Part shown: positions 13,368 to 22,550 of the stretch, one piece after another
Layout of the letters: every line of letters begins with the position of its first letter
How positions within the stretch are numbered: the stretch's first letter is position 1
DNA from: Arthrobacter sp. NEB 688
GTDB lineage: Bacteria; Actinomycetota; Actinomycetes; Actinomycetales; Dermatophilaceae
Length of the DNA stretch: 64,000 bases
Reading direction: 5' to 3'
Assembly (NCBI RefSeq): GCF_013201035.1
Contig: NZ_CP053707.1
Coordinates: 1,860,001 to 1,924,000, forward strand
Made by a program: the position numbers and the translations under genes
Notes under the pieces: model-generated
What the model was told of the DNA's origin: nothing
The model's input: only the letters and a program-made list of their open reading frames with translations
Databases searched by the model: none

Positions 13368-16300
13368 GTGAGTCGCTCGGAATGGTTCGACGGACGCGAC
13401 GGTCCGGACGGACCCGATGACGGAGCCGGGGGTGCCGGCGAGGCGGCCCGGCCCGGCCGGATGCGTCGACGGGGGCCGCTGCTGCCCACCCTGCTCGTGC
13501 TCATCGCGCTCGCGGTGCTCGGCGGGATCGCCGCCGACGTCCTCACCGACGTCTGGTGGTACGAGTCGGTCGGCTACCGCGGCGTGTTCACGACGGAGCT
13601 CGCGACGAAGGCCGTCATCTTCGTCATCGCCTTCCTCCTGACCGCCGGCGCGGTCGCGGCCTCGCTCGTCGTCGCCTTCCGGACCCGGCCGATCTACGTC
13701 CCGGTCACGCCGGCGCAGCAGGTCCTCGAGCAGTACCGCCAGGCCATCGAGCCGCTGCGGCGCGTCGCGCTGTTCGTCGTCCCCGGCGTCCTCGGCCTGC
13801 TCGCGGGCTCGGGCTCGATGGGGGCCTGGCGCACCTACCTCCTGTGGGCCAACCGCCAGCCGTTCGGCACCACCGACCCGCAGTTCGGGCTCGACGTCGG
13901 CTTCTTCGTCTTCACCCTGCCGTGGCTGCGCTTCCTCGTGAGCTTCCTGACGGTCGTCCTCGTGCTGACCTTCCTCGCCGGGGCCTTCACGCACTACGTC
14001 TACGGCGGCCTCCAGCTGCCGGGCCGCGGACCGTCGACGCGGGCCGCGTACGTGCACCTCGGGGTCGTCGGCGCGCTCATCGCGCTGACCCGGGCCGGCT
14101 CCTACTGGCTGGACCGCTACTCCCTCTCGACGCAGAAGGGGTCGCTCCTCACGGGCATCACGTACACCGACGCGAACGCGGTCCTGCCGACGAAGGCGAT
14201 CCTCGCGGTCGCGGCCATCATGTGCGCCCTGTTCTTCCTCGCCGCGATCTGGAGCCGCAGCTGGCGGCTGCCGATCATCGGCGTCGGCCTCCTCGTCGTC
14301 ACCGCGGTCGTCGCCGGCACGATCTACCCGGCGCTCATCCAGTCGCTGCGGGTCAAGCCGTCCGAGCGCTCGCTCGAGGCGACGTACATCGAGCGCAACA
14401 TCAAGGCGACGAGCTCGGCCTTCGGCCTGGACCGCGTCGAGCGCATCGAGAACACCGTCCCGGCGACGGCTCCCTCGGAGAACACCCTGCGCTCGGGCGC
14501 CGAGGCCATCCCGGGCGTGCGCGTCATCGACCCCAACGTCGTGGCGCCGACCTTCCGCCAGCTCGAGGGCGAACGTGACTTCTACGCCTTCCCCGACACC
14601 CTCGACGTCGACCGGTACACGATCGACGGGCGGGTCAACGACGCCGTCGTCGCCGTGCGCGAGATGAACCTGTCCGGCCTGCCGGACAGCCAGCGCAACT
14701 GGATCAACGACCACACCGTCTTCACCCACGGCTACGGCTTCTACGCGGCCTACGGCAACCAGCGCACCCCCGAGGGCGACCCCGTCTTCTTCGAGGGCGG
14801 CACCCGCAACAACCTCGGTGAGTACGAGCCGCGGATCTACTTCGGCGAGCTCTCGCCGTCGTACTCCGTCGTCGGCGGCCCGGCCGGCGGCCCGACCCGC
14901 GAGTACGACCGCCCGGGCTCCTCCGAGGGGTCGTCGGTCAACAACACCTACGGCGGCGGTGGCGGCGTGGCCATCGGCTCGACGCTGCGCAAGCTCGCGT
15001 ACGCCGTCAAGTACCGCGAGGCGAACTTCTTCCTCTCCAACGCGGTCAACAGCAGCTCGCGCATCCTCGACCACCGCACGCCGCAGGAGCGCGTCGAGCG
15101 GGTGGCCCCGTGGCTGACGCTCGACGGCAACGTCTACCCGGCGGTCGTCGACGGCCGCGTCCAGTGGATCGTCGACGGGTTCACGACCTCGTCGGCCTAC
15201 CCGAACAGCCGCCTGCTCGACCTCGCGAACGCGACGTCGGACTCGGTGGCCAACCGCAGCAACGTCGTCCAGGTCCGCTCCGGCGAGGCCAACTACGTGC
15301 GCAACGCGGTCAAGGCGACCGTCGACGCGTACGACGGCTCCGTCAAGCTCTACGGCTGGGACACCAGCGACCCGATCCTCAAGGCGTGGAGCCAGGCCTT
15401 CGGCAACACGGTCCGGCCGATCTCGGAGATCTCCGGCGACCTCATGTCGCACATCCGCTACCCGCAGGACCTCATCAAGATCCAGCGCGACCTGCTCAAC
15501 GAGTACCACATCACCAACCCGGACGACTTCTACACCGGCAACGACCGCTGGCGGGTCCCGCGCGACCCCTCGCTCTCGACCCAGGACATCCCCGTGGTGT
15601 TCCAGTCGATCGCGCTGCCGGGGGAGGAGCGGCCCTCGTTCTCGATCACCTCGCCGTTCGTCCCGGCGAGCAACGCCGAGGGCGGCCGCGAGATCCTCCG
15701 TGGCCTCCTCGCCGTCGATGCCGACGCGGGGTCGACCGCGGGCCAGCGGGCCGAGAACTTCGGCAAGCTGCGGCTCGTCGAGTACTCCTCGAACCAGGCG
15801 CCGTCGGGTCCGGGCCAGGTGCGCAACCAGATCCAGAACTCCAACGTCCGCTCGCAGAACCCGGCGGAGCAGCTGGGCCTGGCGCAGTACATCACCAACA
15901 ACTCCAGCGGCGGCAAGAAGCTGACCTTCGGCAACCTGCTGACCTTCCCCCTGCAGGGCCGCACGTTCTACGTGCAGCCGGTCTACGTGCAGGCCTCGGA
16001 GGGCTCGGGCTCGTTCCCGCAGAACAAGATCACTGTCGCCGTCTACGGCTCGAACGTCGCCTGGGGCGACACCCTCGACCAGGCGATCACCGGGCTCTTC
16101 GGTGAGGGAGCGGGCGACTCGGGCGGCACCGACGGCGGCGGGGACGGCGGCGGAGGGACGCCGACCGACCCCGGCACCGGTCTGCCGCAGCAGCTGAGCG
16201 CTGCCATCGGCGAGATCCAGGCGGCCTACCAGGCCGGCCAGGAGGCGCTGAGCAAGAGCGACTTCACGGCCTACGGCGAGGCGCAGAAGCAGCTGTCGGC

Positions 16301-16430
16301 GGCGATCGCCCAGGCCGACGAGCTGGCCCGGCAGCTGGGCACGACGGCCCCGACCCCGACGCCCTCGGCGTCCCCGTCGGCCTCGCCGTCCCCGACGCCG
16401 TCGGCGTCGACCACCGCGAGCGCGGGCTGA
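13368..16430 (+). CDS. UPF0182 family large membrane protein
   Basis: A 1020-residue protein. Seven predicted membrane helices lie in the first third (from LLPTLLVLIALAVLGGIAAD near residue 42 to about residue 330), followed by a large soluble domain, a Gly-rich linker and a C-terminal PT/S-rich tail (PTPTPSASPS...). This is the UPF0182 layout. GTG 13368 has GAGGAGAG a few bases upstream. Homologues sit near lon-like/pdz genes in mycobacteria as well. The molecular function is not established. Confidence 0.92.
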   Translation: MSRSEWFDGRDGPDGPDDGAGGAGEAARPGRMRRRGPLLPTLLVLIALAVLGGIAADVLTDVWWYESVGYRGVFTTELATKAVIFVIAFLLTAGAVAASLVVAFRTRPIYVPVTPAQQVLEQYRQAIEPLRRVALFVVPGVLGLLAGSGSMGAWRTYLLWANRQPFGTTDPQFGLDVGFFVFTLPWLRFLVSFLTVVLVLTFLAGAFTHYVYGGLQLPGRGPSTRAAYVHLGVVGALIALTRAGSYWLDRYSLSTQKGSLLTGITYTDANAVLPTKAILAVAAIMCALFFLAAIWSRSWRLPIIGVGLLVVTAVVAGTIYPALIQSLRVKPSERSLEATYIERNIKATSSAFGLDRVERIENTVPATAPSENTLRSGAEAIPGVRVIDPNVVAPTFRQLEGERDFYAFPDTLDVDRYTIDGRVNDAVVAVREMNLSGLPDSQRNWINDHTVFTHGYGFYAAYGNQRTPEGDPVFFEGGTRNNLGEYEPRIYFGELSPSYSVVGGPAGGPTREYDRPGSSEGSSVNNTYGGGGGVAIGSTLRKLAYAVKYREANFFLSNAVNSSSRILDHRTPQERVERVAPWLTLDGNVYPAVVDGRVQWIVDGFTTSSAYPNSRLLDLANATSDSVANRSNVVQVRSGEANYVRNAVKATVDAYDGSVKLYGWDTSDPILKAWSQAFGNTVRPISEISGDLMSHIRYPQDLIKIQRDLLNEYHITNPDDFYTGNDRWRVPRDPSLSTQDIPVVFQSIALPGEERPSFSITSPFVPASNAEGGREILRGLLAVDADAGSTAGQRAENFGKLRLVEYSSNQAPSGPGQVRNQIQNSNVRSQNPAEQLGLAQYITNNSSGGKKLTFGNLLTFPLQGRTFYVQPVYVQASEGSGSFPQNKITVAVYGSNVAWGDTLDQAITGLFGEGAGDSGGTDGGGDGGGGTPTDPGTGLPQQLSAAIGEIQAAYQAGQEALSKSDFTAYGEAQKQLSAAIAQADELARQLGTTAPTPTPSASPSASPSPTPSASTTASAG

Positions 16431-16453
16431 CGACGGCCTCCGCCGGGGCCGAT

Positions 16454-16483
16454 TTGGTCCCGGCGGAGTCCATCGTCTAATCT
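16454..16483 (+). promoter_or_regulatory. tRNA-fMet promoter
   Basis: -35 TTGGTC (16454-16459), 18-base spacer, -10 TAATCT (16478-16483), 43 bases before the tRNA 5' end. Confidence 0.6.
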
Positions 16484-16526
16484 CGAGACATACCGAGCGC
16501 GCCCCCCGGGGTGCGACTCACCACGA

Positions 16527-16603
16527 CGCGGGGTGGAGCAGCTCGGTAGCTCGCCGGGCTCATAACCCGGAGGTCGCAGGTTCAAATCCTGCCCCCGCTA
16601 CCA
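16527..16603 (+). tRNA. Initiator tRNA-fMet (CAT)
   Basis: A 77-base cloverleaf with anticodon CAT in loop CTCATAA, flanked by the three G:C pairs (GGG/CCC) of initiator tRNAs. Position 1 (C) and position 72 (T) do not pair, the initiator hallmark. The T-loop is GGTTCAAATCC and the terminal CCA is encoded. Confidence 0.97.
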
Positions 16604-16606
16604 GTA

Positions 16607-16651
16607 CGAACGAGGCCCCGACCGGCGACAGCCGGATCGGGGCCTCGTTCG
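16607..16651 (+). terminator. Terminator after tRNA-fMet
   Basis: CGAACGAGGCCCCGA (16607-16621) pairs with TCGGGGCCTCGTTCG (16637-16651), and the inner CCGG/CCGG can extend the stem. It begins 4 bases after the tRNA. Confidence 0.8.
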
Positions 16652-16653
16652 TG

Positions 16654-16701
16654 AGCGCGGGTCCTGCCCAGGCGACCGGCGCGCAAGCGCGGGTCCTGCC
16701 C
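16654..16701 (+). repeat. 16-base direct repeat pair between tRNA-fMet and ndh
   Basis: AGCGCGGGTCCTGCCC occurs at 16654-16669 and 16686-16701, start-to-start distance 32 (about three helical turns). The rest of 16702-16886 shows no gene. Function unknown; could be a regulator site for ndh or a relic of tRNA-proximal duplication. Confidence 0.6.
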
Positions 16702-16886
16702 CCGGGACGAGGCGTCATCGCAGACGCCCGACCCGCAGCACCCTCCATCTCAGCCCTGCTCGCCCGCCCCCACGTGGCGCCGCGAGCCGGGATGATCGGG
16801 GGAGCCCACCACCCCCGGGACCGCCGTCGCTCCCTCCGCCCGCGCGGGCACCGCCCCTCCCGCGCCCAGCCCCAGGAGACCCCGCC

Positions 16887-18311
16887 GTGACCCCCAGCAC
16901 CCCGCAGCCCCGGCATACCGACAGCGCCGTGCACGTTGACCCGGACGTGAGCACCCCCCTGAACCGCAAGCACCGCCTCGTCGTCATCGGCTCGGGGTTC
17001 GGTGGCCTCTTCGGCACGCAGGCCCTCAAGCGCCGCGACGACGTCGAGATCACCCTCGTGGCGCGCACCGCCCACCACCTCTTCCAGCCGCTGCTCTACC
17101 AGGTGGCCACGGGCATCCTCTCCGAGGGCGAGATCGCCCCGAGCACCCGTGAGGTCCTCGCGAAGCAGAAGAACGCCCGCGTCATCCTCGGCGAGGTGAC
17201 CGACGTCGACCTCACGGCGCGCACCGTCACCTCCGAGCTGCTCGGCACGACGACGGTCACGGAGTACGACTCGCTCCTCGTCGCGGCGGGGGCCGGCCAG
17301 TCCTGGTTCGGGCACGACGAGTTCGCGGAGTTCGCGCCCGGGATGAAGTCGGTCGACGACGCGCTCGAGCTGCGCGGCCGCATCTTCGGGGCCTTCGAGC
17401 TCGCCGAGGTCGCGACGACCGAGGAGGAGGTGCGCCGCGCGCTCACCTTCGTCGTCGTCGGGGCCGGACCGACCGGCGTCGAGATGGCCGGGCAGATCGC
17501 CGAGCTCGCGCGCCGCACGCTGCGGCACGACTTCCGCCGCATCGACCCCACGCAGGCGCACGTCATCCTCCTCGACGCCGCGGACACGATCCTGCCGAGC
17601 TTCGGCGAGCGGCTCGGGGGAGCGGCCCGCAAGCGGCTGCAGGAGCTCGGCGTCGACGTCCGCACCGGCGCGATGGTCACCGGGGTGGACGAGGAGGGGC
17701 TGACCTACAAGGACCGCCAGGACCACGTGACCCGCGTCGAGTCGCTGACCAAGGTGTGGGCCGCCGGGGTGCAGGCCAGCCCGCTCGGGAAGCAGCTGGC
17801 CGAGCAGTCGGGCGTCGAGCTCGACCGCGCCGGGCGCGTCAAGGTGCAGGACGACCTCACGCTGCCGGGTCACCCGGAGGTCTTCGTCGTCGGCGACATG
17901 ATCGCCCTCAAGGACCTCCCGGGCGTCGCGCAGGTCGCGATCCAGGGCGCGCGCTTCGCGGCCAAGGAGATCGCCCACCGGCTCGACGGCAAGCCGTCGC
18001 AGGGCGAGTTCGAGTACTTCGACAAGGGCTCGATGGCCACGGTGTCGCGCTTCAGCGCCGTCGCGTCGATCGGCCGCCTGCGCTTCCACGGCTTCCTCGC
18101 CTGGGTGCTGTGGCTGGCCATCCACCTCGTCTACATCATCGGCTTCAAGAGCCGCATCACGACGCTGCTGCACTGGGCGGTCAGCTTCCTCGGCCGCGGC
18201 CGGGCCGAGCGCGTGGCCACCCACCAGCAGGTGTTCGGGCGGCGGGCCATGCAGCAGGTCGGCGAGGAGCTGCGCGGGGCCCCGCGCGAGGACCTGCGCG
18301 ACGTCGGCTGA
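16887..18311 (+). CDS. ndh: Type II NADH dehydrogenase
   Basis: Non-proton-pumping NADH:quinone oxidoreductase, 474 residues, peripheral membrane. Two Rossmann folds are visible: FAD-binding RLVVIGSGFGGLFGTQALKR (about residue 31) and NADH-binding FVVVGAGPTGVEMAGQIAEL (about residue 190). The FAD-contacting VFVVGDM and the quinone-site segment (VAQVAIQGARFAAKEI) follow. Two hydrophobic C-terminal stretches (FLAWVLWLAIHLVYIIGF) anchor it. GTG 16887 has AGGAGA 8 bases upstream. It stands alone between the tRNA and the M16 peptidase pair. Confidence 0.93.
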   Translation: MTPSTPQPRHTDSAVHVDPDVSTPLNRKHRLVVIGSGFGGLFGTQALKRRDDVEITLVARTAHHLFQPLLYQVATGILSEGEIAPSTREVLAKQKNARVILGEVTDVDLTARTVTSELLGTTTVTEYDSLLVAAGAGQSWFGHDEFAEFAPGMKSVDDALELRGRIFGAFELAEVATTEEEVRRALTFVVVGAGPTGVEMAGQIAELARRTLRHDFRRIDPTQAHVILLDAADTILPSFGERLGGAARKRLQELGVDVRTGAMVTGVDEEGLTYKDRQDHVTRVESLTKVWAAGVQASPLGKQLAEQSGVELDRAGRVKVQDDLTLPGHPEVFVVGDMIALKDLPGVAQVAIQGARFAAKEIAHRLDGKPSQGEFEYFDKGSMATVSRFSAVASIGRLRFHGFLAWVLWLAIHLVYIIGFKSRITTLLHWAVSFLGRGRAERVATHQQVFGRRAMQQVGEELRGAPREDLRDVG

Positions 18312-18367
18312 CGTCCGGTCCGCCCGGGGCTGGGACGTGGGGGCGGCGCTGACCTAGGGTGACGGCC

Positions 18368-19666
18368 ATGCCGCTCGACTACCCGGTGCACCGCCGCACG
18401 CTCCCGAACGGGCTGCGTGTCGTGGTCTCCCCGGACCACACCGTCCCCAACGTCACCGTCAACCTCTGGGTGGGCGTCGGCTCCCGCCACGAGCAGGCGG
18501 GACGCACGGGGTTCGCGCACCTCTTCGAGCACCTGATGTTCCAGGGCTCGCGCAACGTCCGCAGCGGCGAGCACTTCGAGGCGCTCATGGCCGAGGGAGG
18601 CCGGCTCAACGCGACGACCTGGTTCGACCGGACCAACTACTTCGAGACCGTGCCGAAGGGCGCGCTCGAGCTCGCCCTCTGGCTCGAGGCCGACCGGCAC
18701 GGCTACCTCCTCGACGCGCTGACCCAGGAGAACCTCGACAACCAGCGCGACGTCGTCAAGGAGGAGAAGCGCCAGCGGTACGACAACCAGCCGTACGGCA
18801 CCGCGCTCATCGACGTCTACGCGACGGTCTTCCCCGAGGGGCACCCCTACCACCACCCGACGATCGGGTCGATGGAGGACCTCGACGCCGCGGACCTCGA
18901 GGACGTCCACGCGTTCTTCCGCCGCTTCTACGCGCCGGACAACACGGTGCTCACCCTCTGCGGCGACATCGAGCCCGAGGAGGGGTTCGCCCTCGTCGAG
19001 CGCCACCTCGGCGGCCTCGACGCCCGGGCGCAGACCCCCCGGCCGGCCCTGCCCCAGCTCGAGCCGCTGACGGCCCCGGTCCGGGTCGAGCGCCGCGAGC
19101 AGGTCCCGAACGACCGCCTCCACGTCGCCTTCCGCCTGCCCGTCGACGGCACCGACGAGCTCGTCGCCGCGACCGTCGCCCTCGACTGCCTCGGCGGCCT
19201 GTCGACCTCGCGGCTCGTGCGCCGGCTCGTGCGCCGCGAGCAGAGCGCGGTCGGCGCCCACGCCACGGCCTGGGGCTTCGTCGACGGCGTCTCGCTCGGC
19301 TTCGTCGTCATCGACGCCGCCCCCGACGCCGACCCCGCCGACCTCGAGGCGGCCCTGCTCGAGGAGCTCGAGCGGCTCGCGGCCGACGGCCCGACCGAGG
19401 CCGAGCTCGAGGCGTCCATCGCCCAGTCCGAGCGCGCGTGGCTCTCGGCCCTCGCCTCGCAGGAGGAGCGCGCCGACCTGCTGAGCCGCTACACGCTGCT
19501 CCACGACGACCCCGAGATCGTCAACACCCACCTCGACACCGTGCGCGCGGTCACGGCCGAGCGCGTCATGGAGGCGACCCGGCGCTGGCTGCGCCCCGAG
19601 AGCCGGGCGGTGGTCGCCTACCTCGACGCCGCCGACGACGCCGAGTCGACGGAGGCGGTCGCGTGA
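18368..19666 (+). CDS. M16 family zinc peptidase, catalytic subunit
   Basis: A 432-residue protein with the inverted zinc motif HLFEH (HxxEH, in FAHLFEHLMFQG) near residue 55 and the distal Glu region, as in the catalytic (beta) subunits of bacterial processing-peptidase-like pairs. ATG 18368 is supported by TAGGGT (18355-18360) 7 bases upstream, a leaderless start. The next gene encodes the partner without the motif and overlaps by 4 bases (GTGA), so a heterodimer is likely. It cleaves peptides; natural substrates are not known. Confidence 0.9.
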   Translation: MPLDYPVHRRTLPNGLRVVVSPDHTVPNVTVNLWVGVGSRHEQAGRTGFAHLFEHLMFQGSRNVRSGEHFEALMAEGGRLNATTWFDRTNYFETVPKGALELALWLEADRHGYLLDALTQENLDNQRDVVKEEKRQRYDNQPYGTALIDVYATVFPEGHPYHHPTIGSMEDLDAADLEDVHAFFRRFYAPDNTVLTLCGDIEPEEGFALVERHLGGLDARAQTPRPALPQLEPLTAPVRVERREQVPNDRLHVAFRLPVDGTDELVAATVALDCLGGLSTSRLVRRLVRREQSAVGAHATAWGFVDGVSLGFVVIDAAPDADPADLEAALLEELERLAADGPTEAELEASIAQSERAWLSALASQEERADLLSRYTLLHDDPEIVNTHLDTVRAVTAERVMEATRRWLRPESRAVVAYLDAADDAESTEAVA

Positions 19667-21018
19667 GCACCGTGGGCACCCGACCCGTCGTCCTCCCGCC
19701 CGCGCCGTGGGCCTTCCCGACGGCGCAGGAGCACCTGCTGCCCAACGGGGTCCGCCTCCTCCTGCACGACCTGCCCGGCCAGTACGTCCTGTCGCTGCGG
19801 GTCGTCGTCCCGGCCTCGCTCGCCGACGAGCCCGAGGGGCTCGAGGGCATCTCCTCGATGACCGCGCGGCTGCTCGACGAGGGGACGGCCGAGCACGGCC
19901 CCGAGGAGTTCGCCGAGCTGATGGAGCGGCACGGGATGGCCCTGGGCGCCGGGGTCTCCGACGGCGGCCTGCTCGTCGACGTCGACGTGCCCCAGGCGCA
20001 CCTGCCGACCGCCGCCCGCCTGCTCACCGAGGCGCTGGCCCATCCCGTCTTCCCCGAGGCCGAGGTGCGCCGCATCCTGCGCGGCCGGCTCGCGGAGATC
20101 GAGCAGGAGCGGGCCTCGGCCGCGCACCGCGCCGCGCGCGAGGTCGCCGCGACCCTGTGGGACCCGAGCGAGCGCGCCTCGCGCCCGGCCGCCGGCACGG
20201 TCGAGTCGGTCGGGCGGATCACCCGCGAGGCGATCGTCGAGCACCACGCCCGGCGGGTCGGCCCGCAGGGCGCGACCGTCGTCCTGGCCGGCGACCTCAC
20301 CGGCACCGACGCCGTCCGCGTGCTGACCGAGACCCTGGGGGAGTGGGCGGCCCCGCGCCACGAGCCGGGCAGCCGGCCGGGCGCGCCGCGGCCGGCGGCC
20401 GACCGCGCCCGCGTCGTCGTCGTCGACCGGCCCGGGTCGGTCCAGACCGAGATCGCCGTCTCGTGCCCGGGCCCCGACCGCTCGACCCCGCACGGCTGGG
20501 CGCCGCACCCGGTGCTCGCCTTCGTCGTCGGCGGCTCCCCGAACGCCCGCCTCGACGCCGTGCTGCGCGAGGAGAAGGGCTACACCTACGGCATCCGCTC
20601 CTCGTTCCGGCCGCGCGTGGCGGGCGGCTCGTTCGTCACGTCCGGGTCGGTGCGCTCCGAGGTGACGGGCGAGGCGGTCGAGCTGCTGCTCGGCATCCTC
20701 GCCGGTGCGCGCGACGGGTTCACCGCCGCCGAGCTGCGCTCCGGCGTCGACTTCGTCAGCAAGACGGCTCCGGGTCGGTACGCGACCGCCGACGCCGTGG
20801 CCGACGAGACCGCCGCGCTCGCGCTCGAGGGCCTGCCGCTGGACTTCACCACCCGCAACCTCGCCGCGCTGCGCGAGCTCGGGGTCGACGACCTCGACGC
20901 CGCCTACCGCCGGGTGGCGACGGGGGAGTGGACGGTCGTCCTCGTCGGGGACGCCGCGAGCATCGTGCCGGCGCTCGAGGGCCGGGTGCCCGGGCCGGTG
21001 ACGACGGTTGCCCGCTGA
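19663..21018 (+). CDS. M16 family peptidase-like protein, non-catalytic subunit
   Basis: A 451-residue protein with the M16 fold (PNGVRLLLHDLPGQYVLSLR start, late segment LREEKGYTYGIRSSF that supplies the Arg/Tyr substrate-binding pair). The HxxEH zinc motif is absent: the corresponding site reads EGISSMTARLLDEGT. It therefore probably acts as the substrate-binding partner of the preceding gene. GTG 19663 overlaps that gene's stop. Confidence 0.9.
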   Translation: MSTVGTRPVVLPPAPWAFPTAQEHLLPNGVRLLLHDLPGQYVLSLRVVVPASLADEPEGLEGISSMTARLLDEGTAEHGPEEFAELMERHGMALGAGVSDGGLLVDVDVPQAHLPTAARLLTEALAHPVFPEAEVRRILRGRLAEIEQERASAAHRAAREVAATLWDPSERASRPAAGTVESVGRITREAIVEHHARRVGPQGATVVLAGDLTGTDAVRVLTETLGEWAAPRHEPGSRPGAPRPAADRARVVVVDRPGSVQTEIAVSCPGPDRSTPHGWAPHPVLAFVVGGSPNARLDAVLREEKGYTYGIRSSFRPRVAGGSFVTSGSVRSEVTGEAVELLLGILAGARDGFTAAELRSGVDFVSKTAPGRYATADAVADETAALALEGLPLDFTTRNLAALRELGVDDLDAAYRRVATGEWTVVLVGDAASIVPALEGRVPGPVTTVAR

Positions 21019-21514
21019 CGTCGGCACCGGCTCGCTCGTCGTCCGCTCCCCGGTCGGCGCGCTGGAGCTCGTCGCCGACGACGGCGCCCTCGTCGCGATC
21101 CGGTTCGACGCCGCCGGGCCGGTGGAGGAGGGCGCCGACGTCCCGCCGGTCCTCGCCGCGGCCCGCCGGCAGCTGGCCGAGTACTTCGCGGGGGAGCGCA
21201 CGGTCTTCGACCTGCCGCTGCGCCCGGCCGGCACGGAGTTCCGGCAGCGGGTGTGGCGCGAGCTGGCCGCCGTCCCGTGGGGGACGACGACGACCTACGG
21301 GGCGCTCGCGGCGCGGCTCGGCCTGCCGCCGGGCGCGTCACGGGCCGTCGGTGCCGCGAACGGGGCCAACCCGCTGCCCGTGGTGCTTCCCTGCCACCGG
21401 GTCGTCGGCAGCGACGGGACCCTGACCGGCTACGCCGGTGGCCTGGAGTGCAAGGCCCTCCTGCTGCACCTCGAGGGTGTGCCCACCGAGGCCGACCAGG
21501 CGCCGCTCTTCTAG
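21008..21514 (+). CDS. ogt: Methylated-DNA-[protein]-cysteine S-methyltransferase
   Basis: A 168-residue suicide repair protein that transfers the alkyl group of O6-alkylguanine to its own Cys. The active site [12 protein letters not shown] is present, preceded by the helix-turn-helix [17 protein letters not shown]-like segment with the Arg finger region. The first codon appears to be TTG 21008, overlapping the end of the M16 gene by 11 bases. It ends at TAG, which shares the palindrome CTAG with the stop of the convergent hisN-like gene. Confidence 0.93.
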   Translation: MPADVGTGSLVVRSPVGALELVADDGALVAIRFDAAGPVEEGADVPPVLAAARRQLAEYFAGERTVFDLPLRPAGTEFRQRVWRELAAVPWGTTTTYGALAARLGLPPGASRAVGAANGANPLPVVLPCHRVVGSDGTLTGYAGGLECKALLLHLEGVPTEADQAPLF

Positions 21515-22317
21515 GAGCCGCTCTTCGGGGAGCCGTCGCCGGCCAGGCGCGCGAGGACCTCGTCGTGGAGCAGGCCGTTGGTCGCCACGGCGTTGCCCCC
21601 GAACGGCCCGTCGACCCCGTCGAGCGAGGTGAAGCGGCCCCCGGCCTCGGTGACGACCGGGACGAGCGCGGCCATGTCGTAGGTCGACAGCTCCGGCTCG
21701 GCGGCGATGTCGACCGCACCCTCCGCGACGAGCATGTAGGACCAGAAGTCGCCGTAGGCCCGCTCGCGCCAGCAGGAGCGCGCGAGCCCGAGCATCGCGT
21801 CGAGCCGGCCGCCCGCCTCCCACGAGGTCGTGCTCGAGATGGACAGGGAGGCGTCGTCGAGCGTCGAGACACCGGACACGCGCAGCCGGCGGGCGCTGGT
21901 CAGGCTGCGGCCGGACCACGACCCCGTGCCCTGCGAGGCCCACCAGCGCCGGCCGAGGGCCGGGGCCGCGACGAGGCCGACGACGGGGACGCCGTGGTCG
22001 ACGAGGGAGATGAGGGTGGCCCAGACCGGCACGCCGCGGACGAAGTTGTGGGTGCCGTCGATCGGGTCGACGATCCACTGCCGCGGGCTGGAGCCGGTGT
22101 CGGGCAGCTCCTCGCCGATGACGGCGTCGCGCGGGCGGGTGCGCTTCAGCTGCGCGCGGAGCAGCTCCTCGGCGGCGCGGTCGGCGTCGCTCACGAGGGT
22201 GAGGTCGGGCTTGGTCTCGACGTGCAGGTCCTCGGCGCGGAAGCGCTCCATCGTCAGGCGCTCGACGGCGTCGGCGAGGACGTGGGCGAGGCGGAGGTCG
22301 TCGTCGTAGCCCGGCAC
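21511..22317 (-). CDS. hisN: Inositol monophosphatase-family enzyme, probable histidinol-phosphatase
   Basis: A 268-residue Mg-dependent phosphatase. Metal-binding motifs are the GEELPD segment (GEE), [12 protein letters not shown] (DPxDGT) and the late segment [17 protein letters not shown]. The last is close to actinobacterial HisN, which removes phosphate from histidinol phosphate. Another IMPase-family substrate cannot be excluded because no other his gene is nearby. GTG 22317 is supported by TAGGTT (22330-22325) 7 bases upstream, so leaderless. It is convergent with ogt. Confidence 0.85.
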   Translation of the reverse strand: MPGYDDDLRLAHVLADAVERLTMERFRAEDLHVETKPDLTLVSDADRAAEELLRAQLKRTRPRDAVIGEELPDTGSSPRQWIVDPIDGTHNFVRGVPVWATLISLVDHGVPVVGLVAAPALGRRWWASQGTGSWSGRSLTSARRLRVSGVSTLDDASLSISSTTSWEAGGRLDAMLGLARSCWRERAYGDFWSYMLVAEGAVDIAAEPELSTYDMAALVPVVTEAGGRFTSLDGVDGPFGGNAVATNGLLHDEVLARLAGDGSPKSGS

Positions 22318-22413
22318 GCGGCTCAACCTACCGCGGACCGCCGAAGATCTTCCGGCCTGCGGCACGGTCCGGTCGCACTTCGGTCACAATCGGGTCTCGG
22401 TGCGCTTCGGAAC

Positions 22414-22442
22414 TTCCCTCGGTGCAGGTTCTGGTCTTAAGT
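22414..22442 (+). promoter_or_regulatory. Promoter candidate of the peptide-binding protein gene
   Basis: -35 TTCCCT (22414-22419), 17-base spacer, -10 TTAAGT (22437-22442). It would give an untranslated leader of about 100 bases containing a short hairpin (CACCCGA/TCGGGTG near 22511-22526). An alternative -10 (CACAAT near 22385) exists. Confidence 0.35.
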
Positions 22443-22550
22443 GGTGCGGGCACCGCCGGAGGGCGTTGTCAGGGAGATGCACCCGACCGGGGCATCCTCA
22501 CGGAGAAGCCCACCCGACCTCGGGTGGCACCACGTCACAGGAGGACATCC

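Noticed and set aside
13380-13405. GGAAT at the start of the UPF0182 gene as another SigR promoter
   Set aside because: Lies inside coding sequence and no GTT occurs at the 18-base spacing.
13116-15509. 797-codon antisense frame over the UPF0182 gene
   Set aside because: No motif or signal; antisense shadow of a real membrane protein gene.
22325-22352. GGAAG upstream of the hisN-like gene as a SigR promoter
   Set aside because: GTT is 21 bases away, outside SigR spacing; a plain TAGGTT leaderless -10 explains the start.
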